From contig NZ_CALLVP010000097.1 in NCBI RefSeq assembly GCF_938010505.1, positions 1-17,137 on the forward strand: a stretch of DNA of 17,137 nucleotides. The letters run 5' to 3'. The position numbers and the translations under genes were made by a program. Below the pieces are notes generated by a model, which made no database searches, had not been told where the DNA came from, and saw only the letters and a list, made by a program, of their open reading frames with translations. Positions 5,233 through 12,773 of this stretch are shown here, piece by piece. Source of the stretch: an uncultured Veillonella sp. Lineage in GTDB: Bacteria; Bacillota; Negativicutes; Veillonellales; Veillonellaceae. How positions within the stretch are numbered: position 1 is the stretch's first letter; every line of letters begins with the position of its first letter.

Positions 5233-5261
5233 ACTATATACCTTTATGGTAACACCTGCAA
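5233..5261 (-). promoter_or_regulatory. Promoter of the ECF S-component gene
   Basis: TTGCAG (5256-5261), a 17-bp spacer and TATAGT (5233-5238) on the minus strand, directly abutting the inverted repeat at 5200-5232. Confidence 0.55.
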
Positions 5262-5337
5262 ATAGAAGAAATGAACAATATATCCTTAGCAAATTCTATC
5301 GCCATTTACTTTCAGAATAAATACTCTTCACTAGACT

Positions 5338-5366
5338 TTAACTTAATATAGATACCATTTTATTAT
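5338..5366 (+). promoter_or_regulatory. Candidate promoter of the quinone-reductase-like gene
   Basis: TTAACT (5338-5343), a 17-bp spacer and TATTAT (5361-5366) on the plus strand, about 45 bp before the start codon at 5412. Confidence 0.4.
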
Positions 5367-5411
5367 CCAGATTCCCTCAAACAACGATGATTAATCAGAA
5401 AGGAACTAGCC

Positions 5412-5978
5412 ATGAACGTTTTAATCATTTACACCTATCCTAATCATCAAAGTTTTAATAGCGCTATTCTGAAAGTAGTGCAACAGAATCTTTCAAAGGA
5501 TCACAATGTGAACACCTTGGATTTATATGAGGAGCAATTCGATCCTATATTGCGATTTGATAACACGCACAAACGTCGCGATTTAAGCACTGTGCCAGAC
5601 ATGGAAAAATATCGTAATTTAGTTACTTGGGCGGACCATATCATCTTTATCTACCCAATTTGGTGGAGCGGTATGCCCGCAATGCTCAAAGGCTTTATCG
5701 ATCGCGTGTTTACAGCGGGCTTTGCCTATTCATACGGAAAAAGAGGCCTTATAGGTCATTTACAGGGAAAATCCGCCTGGATCATCACAACCCACAACAC
5801 TCCCGCCTTTTTGACACCGTTTATTCAGGACTATGGCAAGGTATTGAAAAATCAGGTTCTGAAATCCTGTGGCATTAAACCTGTTACACATACCCAGTTG
5901 GCGGGCACAGAAAACAGCTCGGACGAAAAACGCCGGCGCTTCTTAGACAAAATTGCTAATATCGCCGGAAGTATTTAA
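5412..5978 (+). CDS. Flavodoxin-fold NAD(P)H quinone oxidoreductase
   Basis: A 188-residue cytosolic flavoprotein of the Flavodoxin_2 family (KefF/MdaB/NQO1 group), which transfers two electrons from NAD(P)H to quinones. The N-terminal strand MNVLIIYTYPNHQSFN with its flavin phosphate loop is visible, as is the diagnostic FIYPIWWSGMPAMLKGFIDRVF segment at about residues 78-99, followed by GFAYSYG. HNTPAFL further on matches the second flavin-contact loop. The length is normal for the family. AAAGGA precedes the ATG. It is the only larger gene on the plus strand. No clear terminator is seen after it, and the 137-bp gap to 6116 holds no recognisable gene. Confidence 0.88.
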   Translation: MNVLIIYTYPNHQSFNSAILKVVQQNLSKDHNVNTLDLYEEQFDPILRFDNTHKRRDLSTVPDMEKYRNLVTWADHIIFIYPIWWSGMPAMLKGFIDRVFTAGFAYSYGKRGLIGHLQGKSAWIITTHNTPAFLTPFIQDYGKVLKNQVLKSCGIKPVTHTQLAGTENSSDEKRRRFLDKIANIAGSI

Positions 5979-6115
5979 CATTTCTAGTATACTATGATTT
6001 TTTACCAGAGATTACTTGGTTGCCAAAATCACAAATAAATTTACATTAGACTGCTTACAGTTTGCTCTAAGTCAAAAACAAGCCGTATACGAAAATCTCC
6101 CCAATTACATAGATA

Positions 6116-6403
6116 TTACTCTTCAAATCTCTCTTCTACATTGTAGAGAACCTCACAATCACACCCGCCACCTTCATTAATAATCCAGGCTAGTATACTT
6201 TCAACATCTACGCTCTGCTTTTCCAAAAATTCTCTTGTGAAAGTCAAACTATGATCGCAACCATCATCCGCCTCTAATTTCTCGTCTACATAGTCAAAGA
6301 GATTCCAAAACAATTCTTCGTCCATAGGTAAGCTATCTTGAAAATCCTGTTTTTCTTTAGCTTTATAGTCTTTCAATAATTCCTTTTTACGTGCTTTGTC
6401 CAT
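6116..6403 (-). CDS. DUF2695 family protein
   Basis: A 95-residue acidic cytosolic protein that fits DUF2695: basic MDKARKKELLKDYKAKEKQ, then LPMDEELFWNLFDYVDEKL, CDHSLTFTREFLEKQ, and the closing GGGCDCEVLYNVEERFEE. His and Cys residues (CDH and GCDCEV) could bind metal. No function is established for the family; members are often found in arrays of immunity genes, as here. It is the last gene of the minus-strand run. AAAAGG lies about 10 nt before the ATG and the gap to the upstream gene is 26 bp. Confidence 0.75.
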   Translation of the reverse strand: MDKARKKELLKDYKAKEKQDFQDSLPMDEELFWNLFDYVDEKLEADDGCDHSLTFTREFLEKQSVDVESILAWIINEGGGCDCEVLYNVEERFEE

Positions 6404-6429
6404 TGTAGTTATTTCCTTTTCATAATTTA

Positions 6430-7191
6430 TTACTCATATAATTCCGGTCGTTCTAATACAGTACCATACTTCAACTTTGGTAGCTTAACTAATTGAGGAT
6501 ACAACTGCTTAACCTCTTTACAAGATTTTAACGTAAGATGTTCTAAATTATTAAGTTCTAAAATTGGAGAATAGTTTTTATCCTTCACTCTAGCAGTAAG
6601 GAAACTAAAAAACCGCAACTGCTGCATATGACGTAAAAACCCTAATGATTGAACATTCAGAATTTTAGGAGATGCAAAATCACCTTCTAAAGAAAGACTT
6701 TCAATCTTTTTCAAATTGGCTAATGGACTATAATCATCAATTTTTTGAAAGTTTTCAATAGAAAGAGCAACCAAATTCGCTAATTTTGAAATAGGTTCGA
6801 TGCTTGCCACACTCCTACCTGAGCCAATACTTAAATACTCTAGTGCTTGTAAATTTTCTAGTTTTGAAATATCTGGATAGACCCCCCATTTTATATGTAA
6901 TTTCTTGAGCTTTTGTTGGGCGCAAACCGCATTAAACAGTTCCTGTGGCATTCTCGTACCAAAAACAAGTTCTGTAAAAGTGTCTGGATTATTTACCAGA
7001 AAATCACACCATTCTAGCCAAATACGTTTCTTATCTTTAGCAGAATACCCTTCATCTAACTGTGTGCAATTAATAATTAATTTATCTTCGCCATCATATT
7101 CAGAGACTTCTACCACAGACTTTGGATGCTCCTCATCCCTATAGAAATAATTGAAGCCATCTCTGATCTGCTTTTCATTTAATACTGCCAT
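6430..7191 (-). CDS. Leucine-rich-repeat protein, cytosolic
   Basis: A 253-residue protein whose middle and C-terminal parts carry five or so leucine-rich repeats of the internalin-like 22-residue type: LQALEYLSIG, LANLVALSIEN, LKKIESLSLEG, MQQLRFFSFL and LNNLEHLTLKSC at regular spacing. No signal peptide or membrane segment is seen, so it should be cytosolic and act by protein binding. The first 80 residues are a non-repeat cap. The start at 7191 is preferred over the ATG at 7218 because AAGGAATACAAA precedes it while nothing precedes the other. Its place among immunity-like genes suggests it may bind a toxin; this is inference. Confidence 0.7.
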   Translation of the reverse strand: MAVLNEKQIRDGFNYFYRDEEHPKSVVEVSEYDGEDKLIINCTQLDEGYSAKDKKRIWLEWCDFLVNNPDTFTELVFGTRMPQELFNAVCAQQKLKKLHIKWGVYPDISKLENLQALEYLSIGSGRSVASIEPISKLANLVALSIENFQKIDDYSPLANLKKIESLSLEGDFASPKILNVQSLGFLRHMQQLRFFSFLTARVKDKNYSPILELNNLEHLTLKSCKEVKQLYPQLVKLPKLKYGTVLERPELYE

Positions 7192-7227
7192 TTTGTATTC
7201 CTTATCTACGCCATACACATACGCGTC

Positions 7228-7734
7228 TTAACAAATCGTAACTATTGCATGGCCCTTTGTGTCTAGCACTTTTTTATAGAACACTTTCATCTGCTCGAAA
7301 TCGTGGAGAATTTCATCTTTGATTTTCTCCTCTTCCTCATCATAGTCCCAAATATTTGGGTATAGCTCGGCTTCTTTGCAGGCTTTCATATCGAAAGATT
7401 CGAGTGTTTGTTCCATATCAAACTGCTCTAAAGCCGCCACGATATCTACTAACTTATCGTGTTCAGTATACGCTAAGTAATCCGATAGTTCTTCAACAGC
7501 TGTCATACCAAGCACAGCTTGGCTAAGCGGGTTATTATCATCCTTATGGTCAGTTCCTACGCCAGTTAGCACAAAGTGAAGTACATCCCACATCTTGTCG
7601 ATATCGAGCAATAATTCATCGTCGTCATTCCACTCTTCAACGCTATCAAGAATTTCCTCTTCTTCTGAGCCCATGGCTTTAAGTTCTTTTAAATTCGCAT
7701 CGCTTAAACAGCTATAATTTGCAATTAGTCCCAT
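7228..7734 (-). CDS. DUF1877 (YfbM-like) protein
   Basis: A 168-residue acidic protein of the DUF1877/YfbM family. The order of motifs follows E. coli YfbM: MGLIANYSCLSDANL at the start, then LDIDKMWDVLHFVLTG, NPLSQAVLG, a helix with ELSDYLAYT, then AELYPNIWD and FYKKVLDTKGHAIVTI at the end. The family lies within polymorphic-toxin immunity collections, although no biochemical activity is assigned. AAAGGATT lies upstream of the ATG. The gene is 31 bp downstream of the SUKH-like gene and 36 bp upstream of the LRR gene, consistent with one transcript. Confidence 0.8.
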   Translation of the reverse strand: MGLIANYSCLSDANLKELKAMGSEEEEILDSVEEWNDDDELLLDIDKMWDVLHFVLTGVGTDHKDDNNPLSQAVLGMTAVEELSDYLAYTEHDKLVDIVAALEQFDMEQTLESFDMKACKEAELYPNIWDYDEEEEKIKDEILHDFEQMKVFYKKVLDTKGHAIVTIC

Positions 7735-7765
7735 AATTTAATCCTTTCACAAATTCCTCTAAACA

Positions 7766-8308
7766 TTAGAAAAATAGATTTTCCGATTCTGTAACGCTTC
7801 CATCATCTTCATGAAAATAGCAGGCATATATAGGTTCACGATGTGCCGCATCATAGAAGTTCTGTAAAATAGGTACAAGTTTCATCTCTATGGGCATATG
7901 CAAAGCTTTCACAATGGGTTCCCAAAGTTCCATCGGCGAATAAGAGCTAATATGAGACTGCTTATTCTGACCATAGTCTTCAAGTACTGCCGCATTAGAA
8001 TACTTACTTGAGTCACAGTAATCATGCCAACAAATACTAAAAGCGATTAATTGGAACAAATCATCCATACTTTCAGCTAAACGACCCGCAGCACCCTCAC
8101 TACTCCAATAACCTATGGATCCGTCCTCCAATAGATGATATTCACCGCCAGCGCCATCTACAGCAAATGCCATGCCCGGCAAAGAAAATGTGCATCGACC
8201 TTCAGCCGTATCACGTTCCTCCAACGCATCTAGCAGGCGAAAATCAAATAGTGTATCAAAATCTTCAGCTAACTTGGCATCATTTCTCAATATATCTAAA
8301 CAGCTCAT
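7766..8308 (-). CDS. SUKH-like putative immunity protein
   Basis: A 180-residue protein not confidently assigned. Residues 40-90 contain LPGMAFAVDGAGGEYHLLEDG, then SIGYWSSEGAAGRLAESMDDLFQLI. This Gly-rich strand-turn pattern followed by an acidic helix recalls the SMI1/KNR4 (SUKH) immunity fold and related uncharacterised families. A Trp/Tyr-rich C-terminal half follows (WHDYCDSSKY, YACYFHEDDGS). TAGGAG lies before the ATG inside the upstream gene's last codons. The gap to that gene is one base, so the two are translationally coupled. It could belong to another immunity family of similar outline. Confidence 0.5.
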   Translation of the reverse strand: MSCLDILRNDAKLAEDFDTLFDFRLLDALEERDTAEGRCTFSLPGMAFAVDGAGGEYHLLEDGSIGYWSSEGAAGRLAESMDDLFQLIAFSICWHDYCDSSKYSNAAVLEDYGQNKQSHISSYSPMELWEPIVKALHMPIEMKLVPILQNFYDAAHREPIYACYFHEDDGSVTESENLFF

Positions 8309-8309
8309 C

Positions 8310-8906
8310 TTACACGCTCCTATTAGCAGAAATTAATCCTAACAATTTAGCCTCCCCTTCATCAGATGTATCTAATAGCGGAATAGCTAACAAAAGTACT
8401 TGAAGGGAGTAATAATAAAAACTAAAGAATAAATCATCAGGAAATACATCCTCTTTCTCATATCTAAGAACGTCATCGTCCTCATCATATTCTTCAGACC
8501 AAAGATACTCTTCGTTGAGCATATCCTTAAAGTTTGGCAAGGGATCTGCATGCTTTAGCATAAGACCATCTCGAATGCACTCAGCAATCACAGTAAACAA
8601 CTCAACTAATTGCTCCTCTAAATACTGAGCTACTTCATTATGAGCTCTCTCTTCCTTGGCTTTCTTAAAAATACGAAGTAAGAAAATCATGGCAAATGGT
8701 GTAGCATGCCACAATGTGGATTGGTGCTCAATATTTAACGCTATGTCCTCACCAGCTACATCAACAGATTCAATGCTTTCCATGTTCCACAAAATATCAA
8801 GCTCTGTAGGAAAATCTGTAGCACGTCCGTAGGTGGTCGTTAACCGATGCCACGGTATATCACTGACTTTTACAGTTTCTATGTATTTTTTAGTCATAGT
8901 ATCCAT
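8310..8906 (-). CDS. HEAT-like putative immunity protein
   Basis: A 198-residue, mostly helical protein. Residues 15-75 follow the pattern of a widespread bacterial HEAT-like family: WHRLTTTYGRATDFPTELDIL, then IEHQSTLWHATPFAMIFLLRI, matching the family's YGxAxDxP, hydrophobic helix and HQxTxxxATxxAxxFL signature. The rest is acidic helices with a hydrophobic C-terminal helix. The start at 906 bp past 8000 is chosen for AAGGGTG upstream; an in-frame ATG at 8942 lies inside a repeated sequence with no ribosome site. Members are often found beside toxin immunity genes. It is coupled to the next gene by a one-base gap. Confidence 0.55.
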   Translation of the reverse strand: MDTMTKKYIETVKVSDIPWHRLTTTYGRATDFPTELDILWNMESIESVDVAGEDIALNIEHQSTLWHATPFAMIFLLRIFKKAKEERAHNEVAQYLEEQLVELFTVIAECIRDGLMLKHADPLPNFKDMLNEEYLWSEEYDEDDDVLRYEKEDVFPDDLFFSFYYYSLQVLLLAIPLLDTSDEGEAKLLGLISANRSV

Positions 8907-8916
8907 TGTATTTACA

Positions 8917-8984
8917 CCCTTATAGTAACCTTTTATATGCACACTTTTATATGCATCCCTTTATATGTATGCCCATATAGTAAC
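8917..8984. repeat. Nested short repeats upstream of the HEAT-like gene
   Basis: CCCTTATAGTAAC (8917-8929) and CCCATATAGTAAC (8972-8984) are direct repeats with one difference. Between them three 14-bp units (8931-8944, 8945-8958 and 8959-8972) share (T/C)TTTATATG(C/T)A. The array fills the leader between two genes of the run. It could be a regulatory site or a slippage product. Confidence 0.75.
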
Positions 8985-8999
8985 ACCTTCGGCCACTGA

Positions 9000-9805
9000 T
9001 TATTTCTCAATAACCGCTTTTACCAATTCATAGGTGTCTATGAGACGTAGTTTTCCAACCCTAGGATTATCTGTAATCTCCTCATAGATATCTTCCAATG
9101 TGCCTGCTGGTGCCAGTTTCCACAGTTTACACGGATATAGTTCAACGGTCCCCATGATTTCTATATGCTCTAACAACAGTCCTAAGTCTTTATGATTAAA
9201 CCAGCAATCTGTATCGATACCGAAATTTGTATTGTCTTTCCGACAGGCGATTTGCTGTTTAGAAACTCCTCCATTGTTGGTTTTTCTTCTTGTAAAAGCC
9301 GCGTACAGGCTAAATGGTACTCAATTTTCCGCGGTGATTGATCTACATCAGATACAAAGACGGTGCCATACTCGTTTTCAAACTTAACAGCTAATACGTC
9401 GCCCACCTTAAAATAAGGTTCTCGTTTTATTTTAAAATTACGAATCTTAATAGGCTTTGGATTTTCGCTTTGTAGCTGTGCGACTAACTTATCTAATACC
9501 TTTTGACGCTGTTTAAGGGCCTTACTATCGATGTCTAGCCAAAACTCATTAGGCCCCTTAGCGATTATGTCTAAGGCTTTCTCTTTGACGTCATCTGGTA
9601 GATGTCCTATCTTCCACAACGAATAGGCCACCGCAGTCCAATAAATCTCTGTATAAAACTCGTCAGTACAAAAATTTTGTTCCTCACTTAAGATTTCAGA
9701 AATTATGGTATCAACACTGACGCCATCCTTGTACCGCTCAACAATGGTATTATAAATATCATGACCATCATCACTATCTATTATCTTTACTCCGTCAATA
9801 GCCAT
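9000..9805 (-). pseudogene. DUF4259-like immunity protein, frameshifted
   Basis: The first frame gives 207 residues (9182-9805). The N-terminus (MAIDGVKIIDSDDGHDIY, then AVAYSLWKIGHLPDDVKEKALDII) resembles DUF4259 proteins. A second domain has YFKVGDVLAVKFENEYGTVFV and a PTMEEFLN motif, recalling Imm26-like beta domains. The last part of this frame (after NSKSPVGK, near 9237) degenerates into ISVSIQIAGLIIKT. In the -1 frame the sequence continues convincingly as DNTNFGIDTDCWFNHKDLG, and on to a helix ending AVIEK with stop at 9000-9002. Restoring one A in the AAA at 9237-9239 gives a 268-residue protein. AGAGGAGAT precedes the start. The cause may be a real mutation, a sequencing error or recoding. 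Confidence 0.7.
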
Positions 9806-9831
9806 ATGAATCTCCTCTAGGACAACAGCTC

Positions 9832-10512
9832 TTATTCTATCTCGCCATGAGTCGCTATAAATTCATCCTTAATCTGTTGCAGTTCTTTTTTAGCAACCAT
9901 GTACTGTTTCAAGTCAATTTGTTCGTTTTCTTTTTGTTCAGTTAAGGCTTTTTCTTTGTTTATGATTTTAATCCAGTCTAATTGTGTACTAAAATCAGTA
10001 TTCACACCGTCACTATTTTCTCGTAATTCTAACAACGCAGAAACCTCGCTCATACTGAGATTAAACATGTTGCTTTCTAAATCAATAGGTACAAAATAAT
10101 AACAAACTATATCTGCACCAAACTCATCTTCTAGCTTTAGCCATTCTGTCCCTGAAAGCACGGTAAATCCGAGCGTATCATCGCCAAGGCTTTCAGCAAA
10201 CCAGCGCACCTCATAATCAGGTTTAACGAAGTCGTTGAAATATTTGATGGTAACGTCCCGATCTTTCTCATCACCGTAAGGAATTAAGAGTTCTTTATCA
10301 CCCTTTTGTAGCACAATATCATCACCATAGGGCTTGTCATTGCTAACGGTTTGAATATCGATAGGCTTATCCATCATATCATTGAAATAGTTCACCACAT
10401 CTTCGTCATCCTCGCGCCAATCAATCCAAATGATAGCTTCGGAATCAAATAAATCATTTATATCAATATCATGACTAAAGAAATCTTTAACTAGATTATA
10501 CATGTCTCCCAT
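9832..10512 (-). CDS. Uncharacterised acidic protein in the immunity-like array
   Basis: A 226-residue protein I do not recognise. It is strongly acidic, as immunity proteins often are. The visible segments are an N-terminal helix, an IWIDWREDDEDVVNYFND stretch, a strand-rich middle (DIVLQKGDKELLIPYGDEKD, then VRWFAESLGDDTLGFTVLSG and EWLKLEDEFG), and a C-terminal coiled-coil-like helix rich in Lys, Glu and Gln (about residues 185-220). No signal peptide or membrane segment is seen. GGAGAG lies 7 nt before the first ATG. The gap to the upstream gene is 20 bp and to the downstream one 26 bp, consistent with co-transcription. Confidence 0.65.
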   Translation of the reverse strand: MGDMYNLVKDFFSHDIDINDLFDSEAIIWIDWREDDEDVVNYFNDMMDKPIDIQTVSNDKPYGDDIVLQKGDKELLIPYGDEKDRDVTIKYFNDFVKPDYEVRWFAESLGDDTLGFTVLSGTEWLKLEDEFGADIVCYYFVPIDLESNMFNLSMSEVSALLELRENSDGVNTDFSTQLDWIKIINKEKALTEQKENEQIDLKQYMVAKKELQQIKDEFIATHGEIE

Positions 10513-10532
10513 CGTCTCTCTCCATTAATTGA

Positions 10533-11348
10533 TTATCCTGCAATATCCGCATCAACAGGATTTCCATTTGCATCAATATGGGCTATGATACAATGTCCCC
10601 AGAAGATATCATCGTCGTCATAATAGACCTCTATGGTGCCATCGTTACGAAACGCCAATTCGACCATTGTAATACGCTTGGCAAATATTTCTGCCGTAAT
10701 CGGATCTTGGTCATCATTGTCGAGCCAATCATTAGCAAGGTCTAATAAGTGCTCACTAATGTATGCACTAATTCGTTGTTCTAAGTCTTTGAAATTATCG
10801 ATTTTATTGAAAGCCGACAACGCTACGGTACAGCTTTCATCAGAACCCTCGTCTACATCAAGGGTGAATGCATAATCATCAATTCTCGCTGTGTAATATT
10901 GATACTCTCGATTTAACAGGAAGTCACCCCTGTCAGTATGAAGGTATTTTGGGGTTTTCAAATACGCCGACAACACCTCTAACTCGCTATGTTTAGCATG
11001 TTCCTCTAACACCTGAAGCACATAATAGCGATTATTCCAAGACGGGCACATATAGCCCAAGTCCTCTAAGGGTTTTGCTTTCTTAACTAACAATTTATAG
11101 ACCCCATGAGGCTCAAAAGAATACCCCCATCTATCGTCAAGACCCTCAATAATCCACGTCAAAATGCCTTCGCTACGGTCAAGCACGTCAGTTCGAGTAT
11201 CTAAGATAGCATCGGTGGACACCAATGGTCTATGGTACTTCTCTAAATAAGGACTAGCCCCATTTGCGTCACTGCGCGGCAATGCATAGATTTCAAATAC
11301 TTCAGATTCAAACTCAGCTTCATATTCTGGCAAACGTACAATACTCAT
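10533..11348 (-). CDS. DUF2262 domain protein
   Basis: A 271-residue cytosolic protein. Residues 140-271 fit DUF2262: a strand-rich ARIDDYAFTLDVDEG segment, a helix SAYISEHLLDLANDW, then ITAEIFAKRITMVEL and the closing DGTIEVYYDDDDIFWGHCII with DANGNPVDADIAG. The conserved Asp-rich loop followed by Phe-x-Gly-His is intact. The first 135 residues form a separate region (VYKLLVKKAKP, MCPSWNNRYYVLQVLEEH) that I cannot name. The family has no known reaction and recurs among immunity genes. TAGGAGAGAG lies before the start. A 117-bp gap separates it from the upstream gene, the largest in the run. Confidence 0.7.
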   Translation of the reverse strand: MSIVRLPEYEAEFESEVFEIYALPRSDANGASPYLEKYHRPLVSTDAILDTRTDVLDRSEGILTWIIEGLDDRWGYSFEPHGVYKLLVKKAKPLEDLGYMCPSWNNRYYVLQVLEEHAKHSELEVLSAYLKTPKYLHTDRGDFLLNREYQYYTARIDDYAFTLDVDEGSDESCTVALSAFNKIDNFKDLEQRISAYISEHLLDLANDWLDNDDQDPITAEIFAKRITMVELAFRNDGTIEVYYDDDDIFWGHCIIAHIDANGNPVDADIAG

Positions 11349-11384
11349 AATACTCTCTCCTATTCATCACATTTATACGGTGCA

Positions 11385-11398
11385 AACTGTTTACAGTT
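11385..11398. repeat. Small palindrome in the 117-bp gap upstream of the DUF2262 gene
   Basis: AACTGT-TT-ACAGTT is a perfect 6-bp inverted repeat about 40 bp before the start at 11348. A TATAAT-like hexamer lies further upstream, so this gap may hold an internal promoter with an operator. Support is weak. Confidence 0.35.
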
Positions 11399-11465
11399 AA
11401 GAATTACGACCTTTTATAGATACTGCCACATTATAATCACGCTACTCATCATAATTTCTGTTATA

Positions 11466-12308
11466 TCATGAGCGTTCAGCTACATCGATTCTATGTAATA
11501 GCTCTTTCGCTAGCTCTTGGGCTGTTTTGAATTCCTCATTTGAAAGTACCATGAGCACCAAACTATCTGTGCCGATGTCCATGCCTACTAACTTATGGTT
11601 TTTCCAAGTAGAATTAAGATGTGCGCACCAGTCCATAATACATTGACCCGCATCAAATGCGTCCGTATCAATAGACATATCTCCAGTTAAATTTTCGCCA
11701 GTACATAGATTTTTATTATGGATTAACTTCTGCACATGATAAAGAAAATCTTCTAATTCAATTTTCAAAGATAACTCTACAGCACAACCTTTAGACTGCA
11801 GTTTCTCATAGAGGTTCCACCAACTATCTTCTAAGTCTTCCATGGAGTTTAACTTTGCCTTAGTCATAAAAGAGTTAGCTTGTTTAGCATTGCCTAGCAA
11901 TAGCGTTGCTAACTCTGTAAATGTCGATCGCATCTGCTTTATGTCTAGATTTGCTACTTCTACATACAGACTAGAATCAGGTAATTTCCGCTTTTTCACA
12001 AAAGCCCTCATTATCTGTACCGCTTCTGGATAACTCACATCAGCCATACGATAGGTTTTATGATCAATGTCTAAAAATATATCTACTGCATCCTGCGTTT
12101 TCCCTACACGAGCCTTCATCGCAGTGCAACCATCAATAGCATGAGGAGGATATAACTCTATATACATAAAAAATCCATCTTCCATAGCCTTGAGGGTATT
12201 ATCTATGCCTACTATGTTAAAACCGTTCCGATTATAATTGGGACTCTTCATGCGCCACTCTTCGTAATTGTCGAAAAGTTTTTCTTGAATCCAATTGTAA
12301 AAGCTCAT
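11466..12308 (-). CDS. Uncharacterised two-part protein, first gene of the array
   Basis: A 280-residue protein I do not recognise. The N-terminal 100 residues include NYEEWRMKSPNYNRNGFNI and a strand-rich part with YPPHAIDGCTAMKARVG. The C-terminal half is helical and ends with AGQCIMDWCAHLNSTWKNHK, VGMDIGTDSLVLMVLSNEEF and AQELAKELLHRIDVAE, a strand-then-helix pattern that looks like a discrete conserved domain. No signal peptide is seen. GTGGAGAG lies upstream of the ATG, and an extended -10 promoter is at 12369-12377, so this is probably the first gene of the nine-gene run. An immunity role is inferred only from the neighbours. Confidence 0.65.
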   Translation of the reverse strand: MSFYNWIQEKLFDNYEEWRMKSPNYNRNGFNIVGIDNTLKAMEDGFFMYIELYPPHAIDGCTAMKARVGKTQDAVDIFLDIDHKTYRMADVSYPEAVQIMRAFVKKRKLPDSSLYVEVANLDIKQMRSTFTELATLLLGNAKQANSFMTKAKLNSMEDLEDSWWNLYEKLQSKGCAVELSLKIELEDFLYHVQKLIHNKNLCTGENLTGDMSIDTDAFDAGQCIMDWCAHLNSTWKNHKLVGMDIGTDSLVLMVLSNEEFKTAQELAKELLHRIDVAERS

Positions 12309-12368
12309 ATACTACTCTCCACTATATACTATCGCTTACATATAATGTTTAACTGAATATGTATCTTA

Positions 12369-12377
12369 ATTATATCA
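12369..12377 (-). promoter_or_regulatory. Extended -10 promoter of the immunity-like array
   Basis: TGATATAAT (TGn-TATAAT) on the minus strand about 60 bp before the first gene of the run (start 12308). The -35 is poor, as is usual with an extended -10. Confidence 0.45.
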
Positions 12378-12495
12378 TTATTAAGGAATACTTATCATAA
12401 AACTTATGTTTAATTAGCATATGAATAATTTCCGATAAAAGGAGGTTTTCAAACCTATTCTGCTCTATGAGACAGTGTTTTAGATTTCAAAACCT

Positions 12496-12523
12496 AAAAA
12501 GAGCCAAGAATTAAATCTTGGCT
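12496..12523 (-). terminator. Terminator downstream of the tRNA-Arg remnant
   Basis: AGCCAAGA (12502-12509) and TCTTGGCT (12516-12523) form an 8-bp stem with loop ATTAAA. On the minus strand it is followed by CTTTTT. It sits about 50 bp past the tRNA 3' end and probably ended the original tRNA transcript. Confidence 0.75.
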
Positions 12524-12572
12524 TCTAAAAAGGCATAATACTAAAAAACATATGCTCATTAATTATTTTTTT

Positions 12573-12641
12573 TGGTGCGCCTAACCGGAATCGAACCAGT
12601 GACACGCAGTTTAGGAAACTGCACAACTATCCAGTGTTTAT
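12573..12641 (-). pseudogene. tRNA-Arg(CCU) lacking its 5' acceptor strand; probable att scar
   Basis: On the minus strand the 3' part of a tRNA is clear. There is a D-loop-like ACTGGATA with a 3-of-4 paired stem, and an anticodon stem GCAGT/ACTGC around TTCCTAA (anticodon CCU, arginine). The T arm is ACTGG-TTCGATT-CCGGT, then TAGGCGC and an encoded ACCA end. The 5' acceptor strand should read GCGCCTA but the sequence at 12642-12648 gives AACTAGC, so the molecule cannot fold completely. Integrases that enter tRNA genes leave such a 3' fragment at one end of the element and a rebuilt intact tRNA at the other. Confidence 0.8.
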
Positions 12642-12677
12642 GCTAGTTCCAAGCACTGTCTTCAGTTTGCTAGCATA
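12639..12677. repeat. Inverted repeat at the truncated end of the tRNA
   Basis: TATGCTAG (12639-12646) and CTAGCATA (12670-12677) are perfect inverted repeats 23 nt apart, beginning exactly where tRNA identity stops. They may be integrase-binding sites of the inserted element or simply a hairpin. Confidence 0.5.
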
Positions 12678-12733
12678 TATAATTGCATAATTCATTATAT
12701 TTTAGGATGCCATCGAATGACACTTTGCACTAT

Positions 12734-12768
12734 AAATAGACCTCTAATATTATTTTAGAGGTCTATTT
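12734..12768 (-). terminator. Terminator of the restriction-modification operon
   Basis: A 14-bp perfect stem (12734-12747 and 12755-12768, AAATAGACCTCTAA and complement) with a 7-nt loop. On the minus strand the 3' arm ends in ATTT followed by ATAG. It lies just after the stop at 12774. Confidence 0.7.
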
Positions 12769-12773
12769 AAGTT

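Noticed and set aside
5979..6115. Possible gene or terminator in the gap after the oxidoreductase
   Set aside because: Only a short TAGTATACTA palindrome with nearby T residues; no convincing hairpin or coding frame.
12573..12648. Complete functional tRNA-Arg
   Set aside because: The seven bases at the 5' acceptor position do not pair with TAGGCGC, so only a truncated tRNA can be supported.
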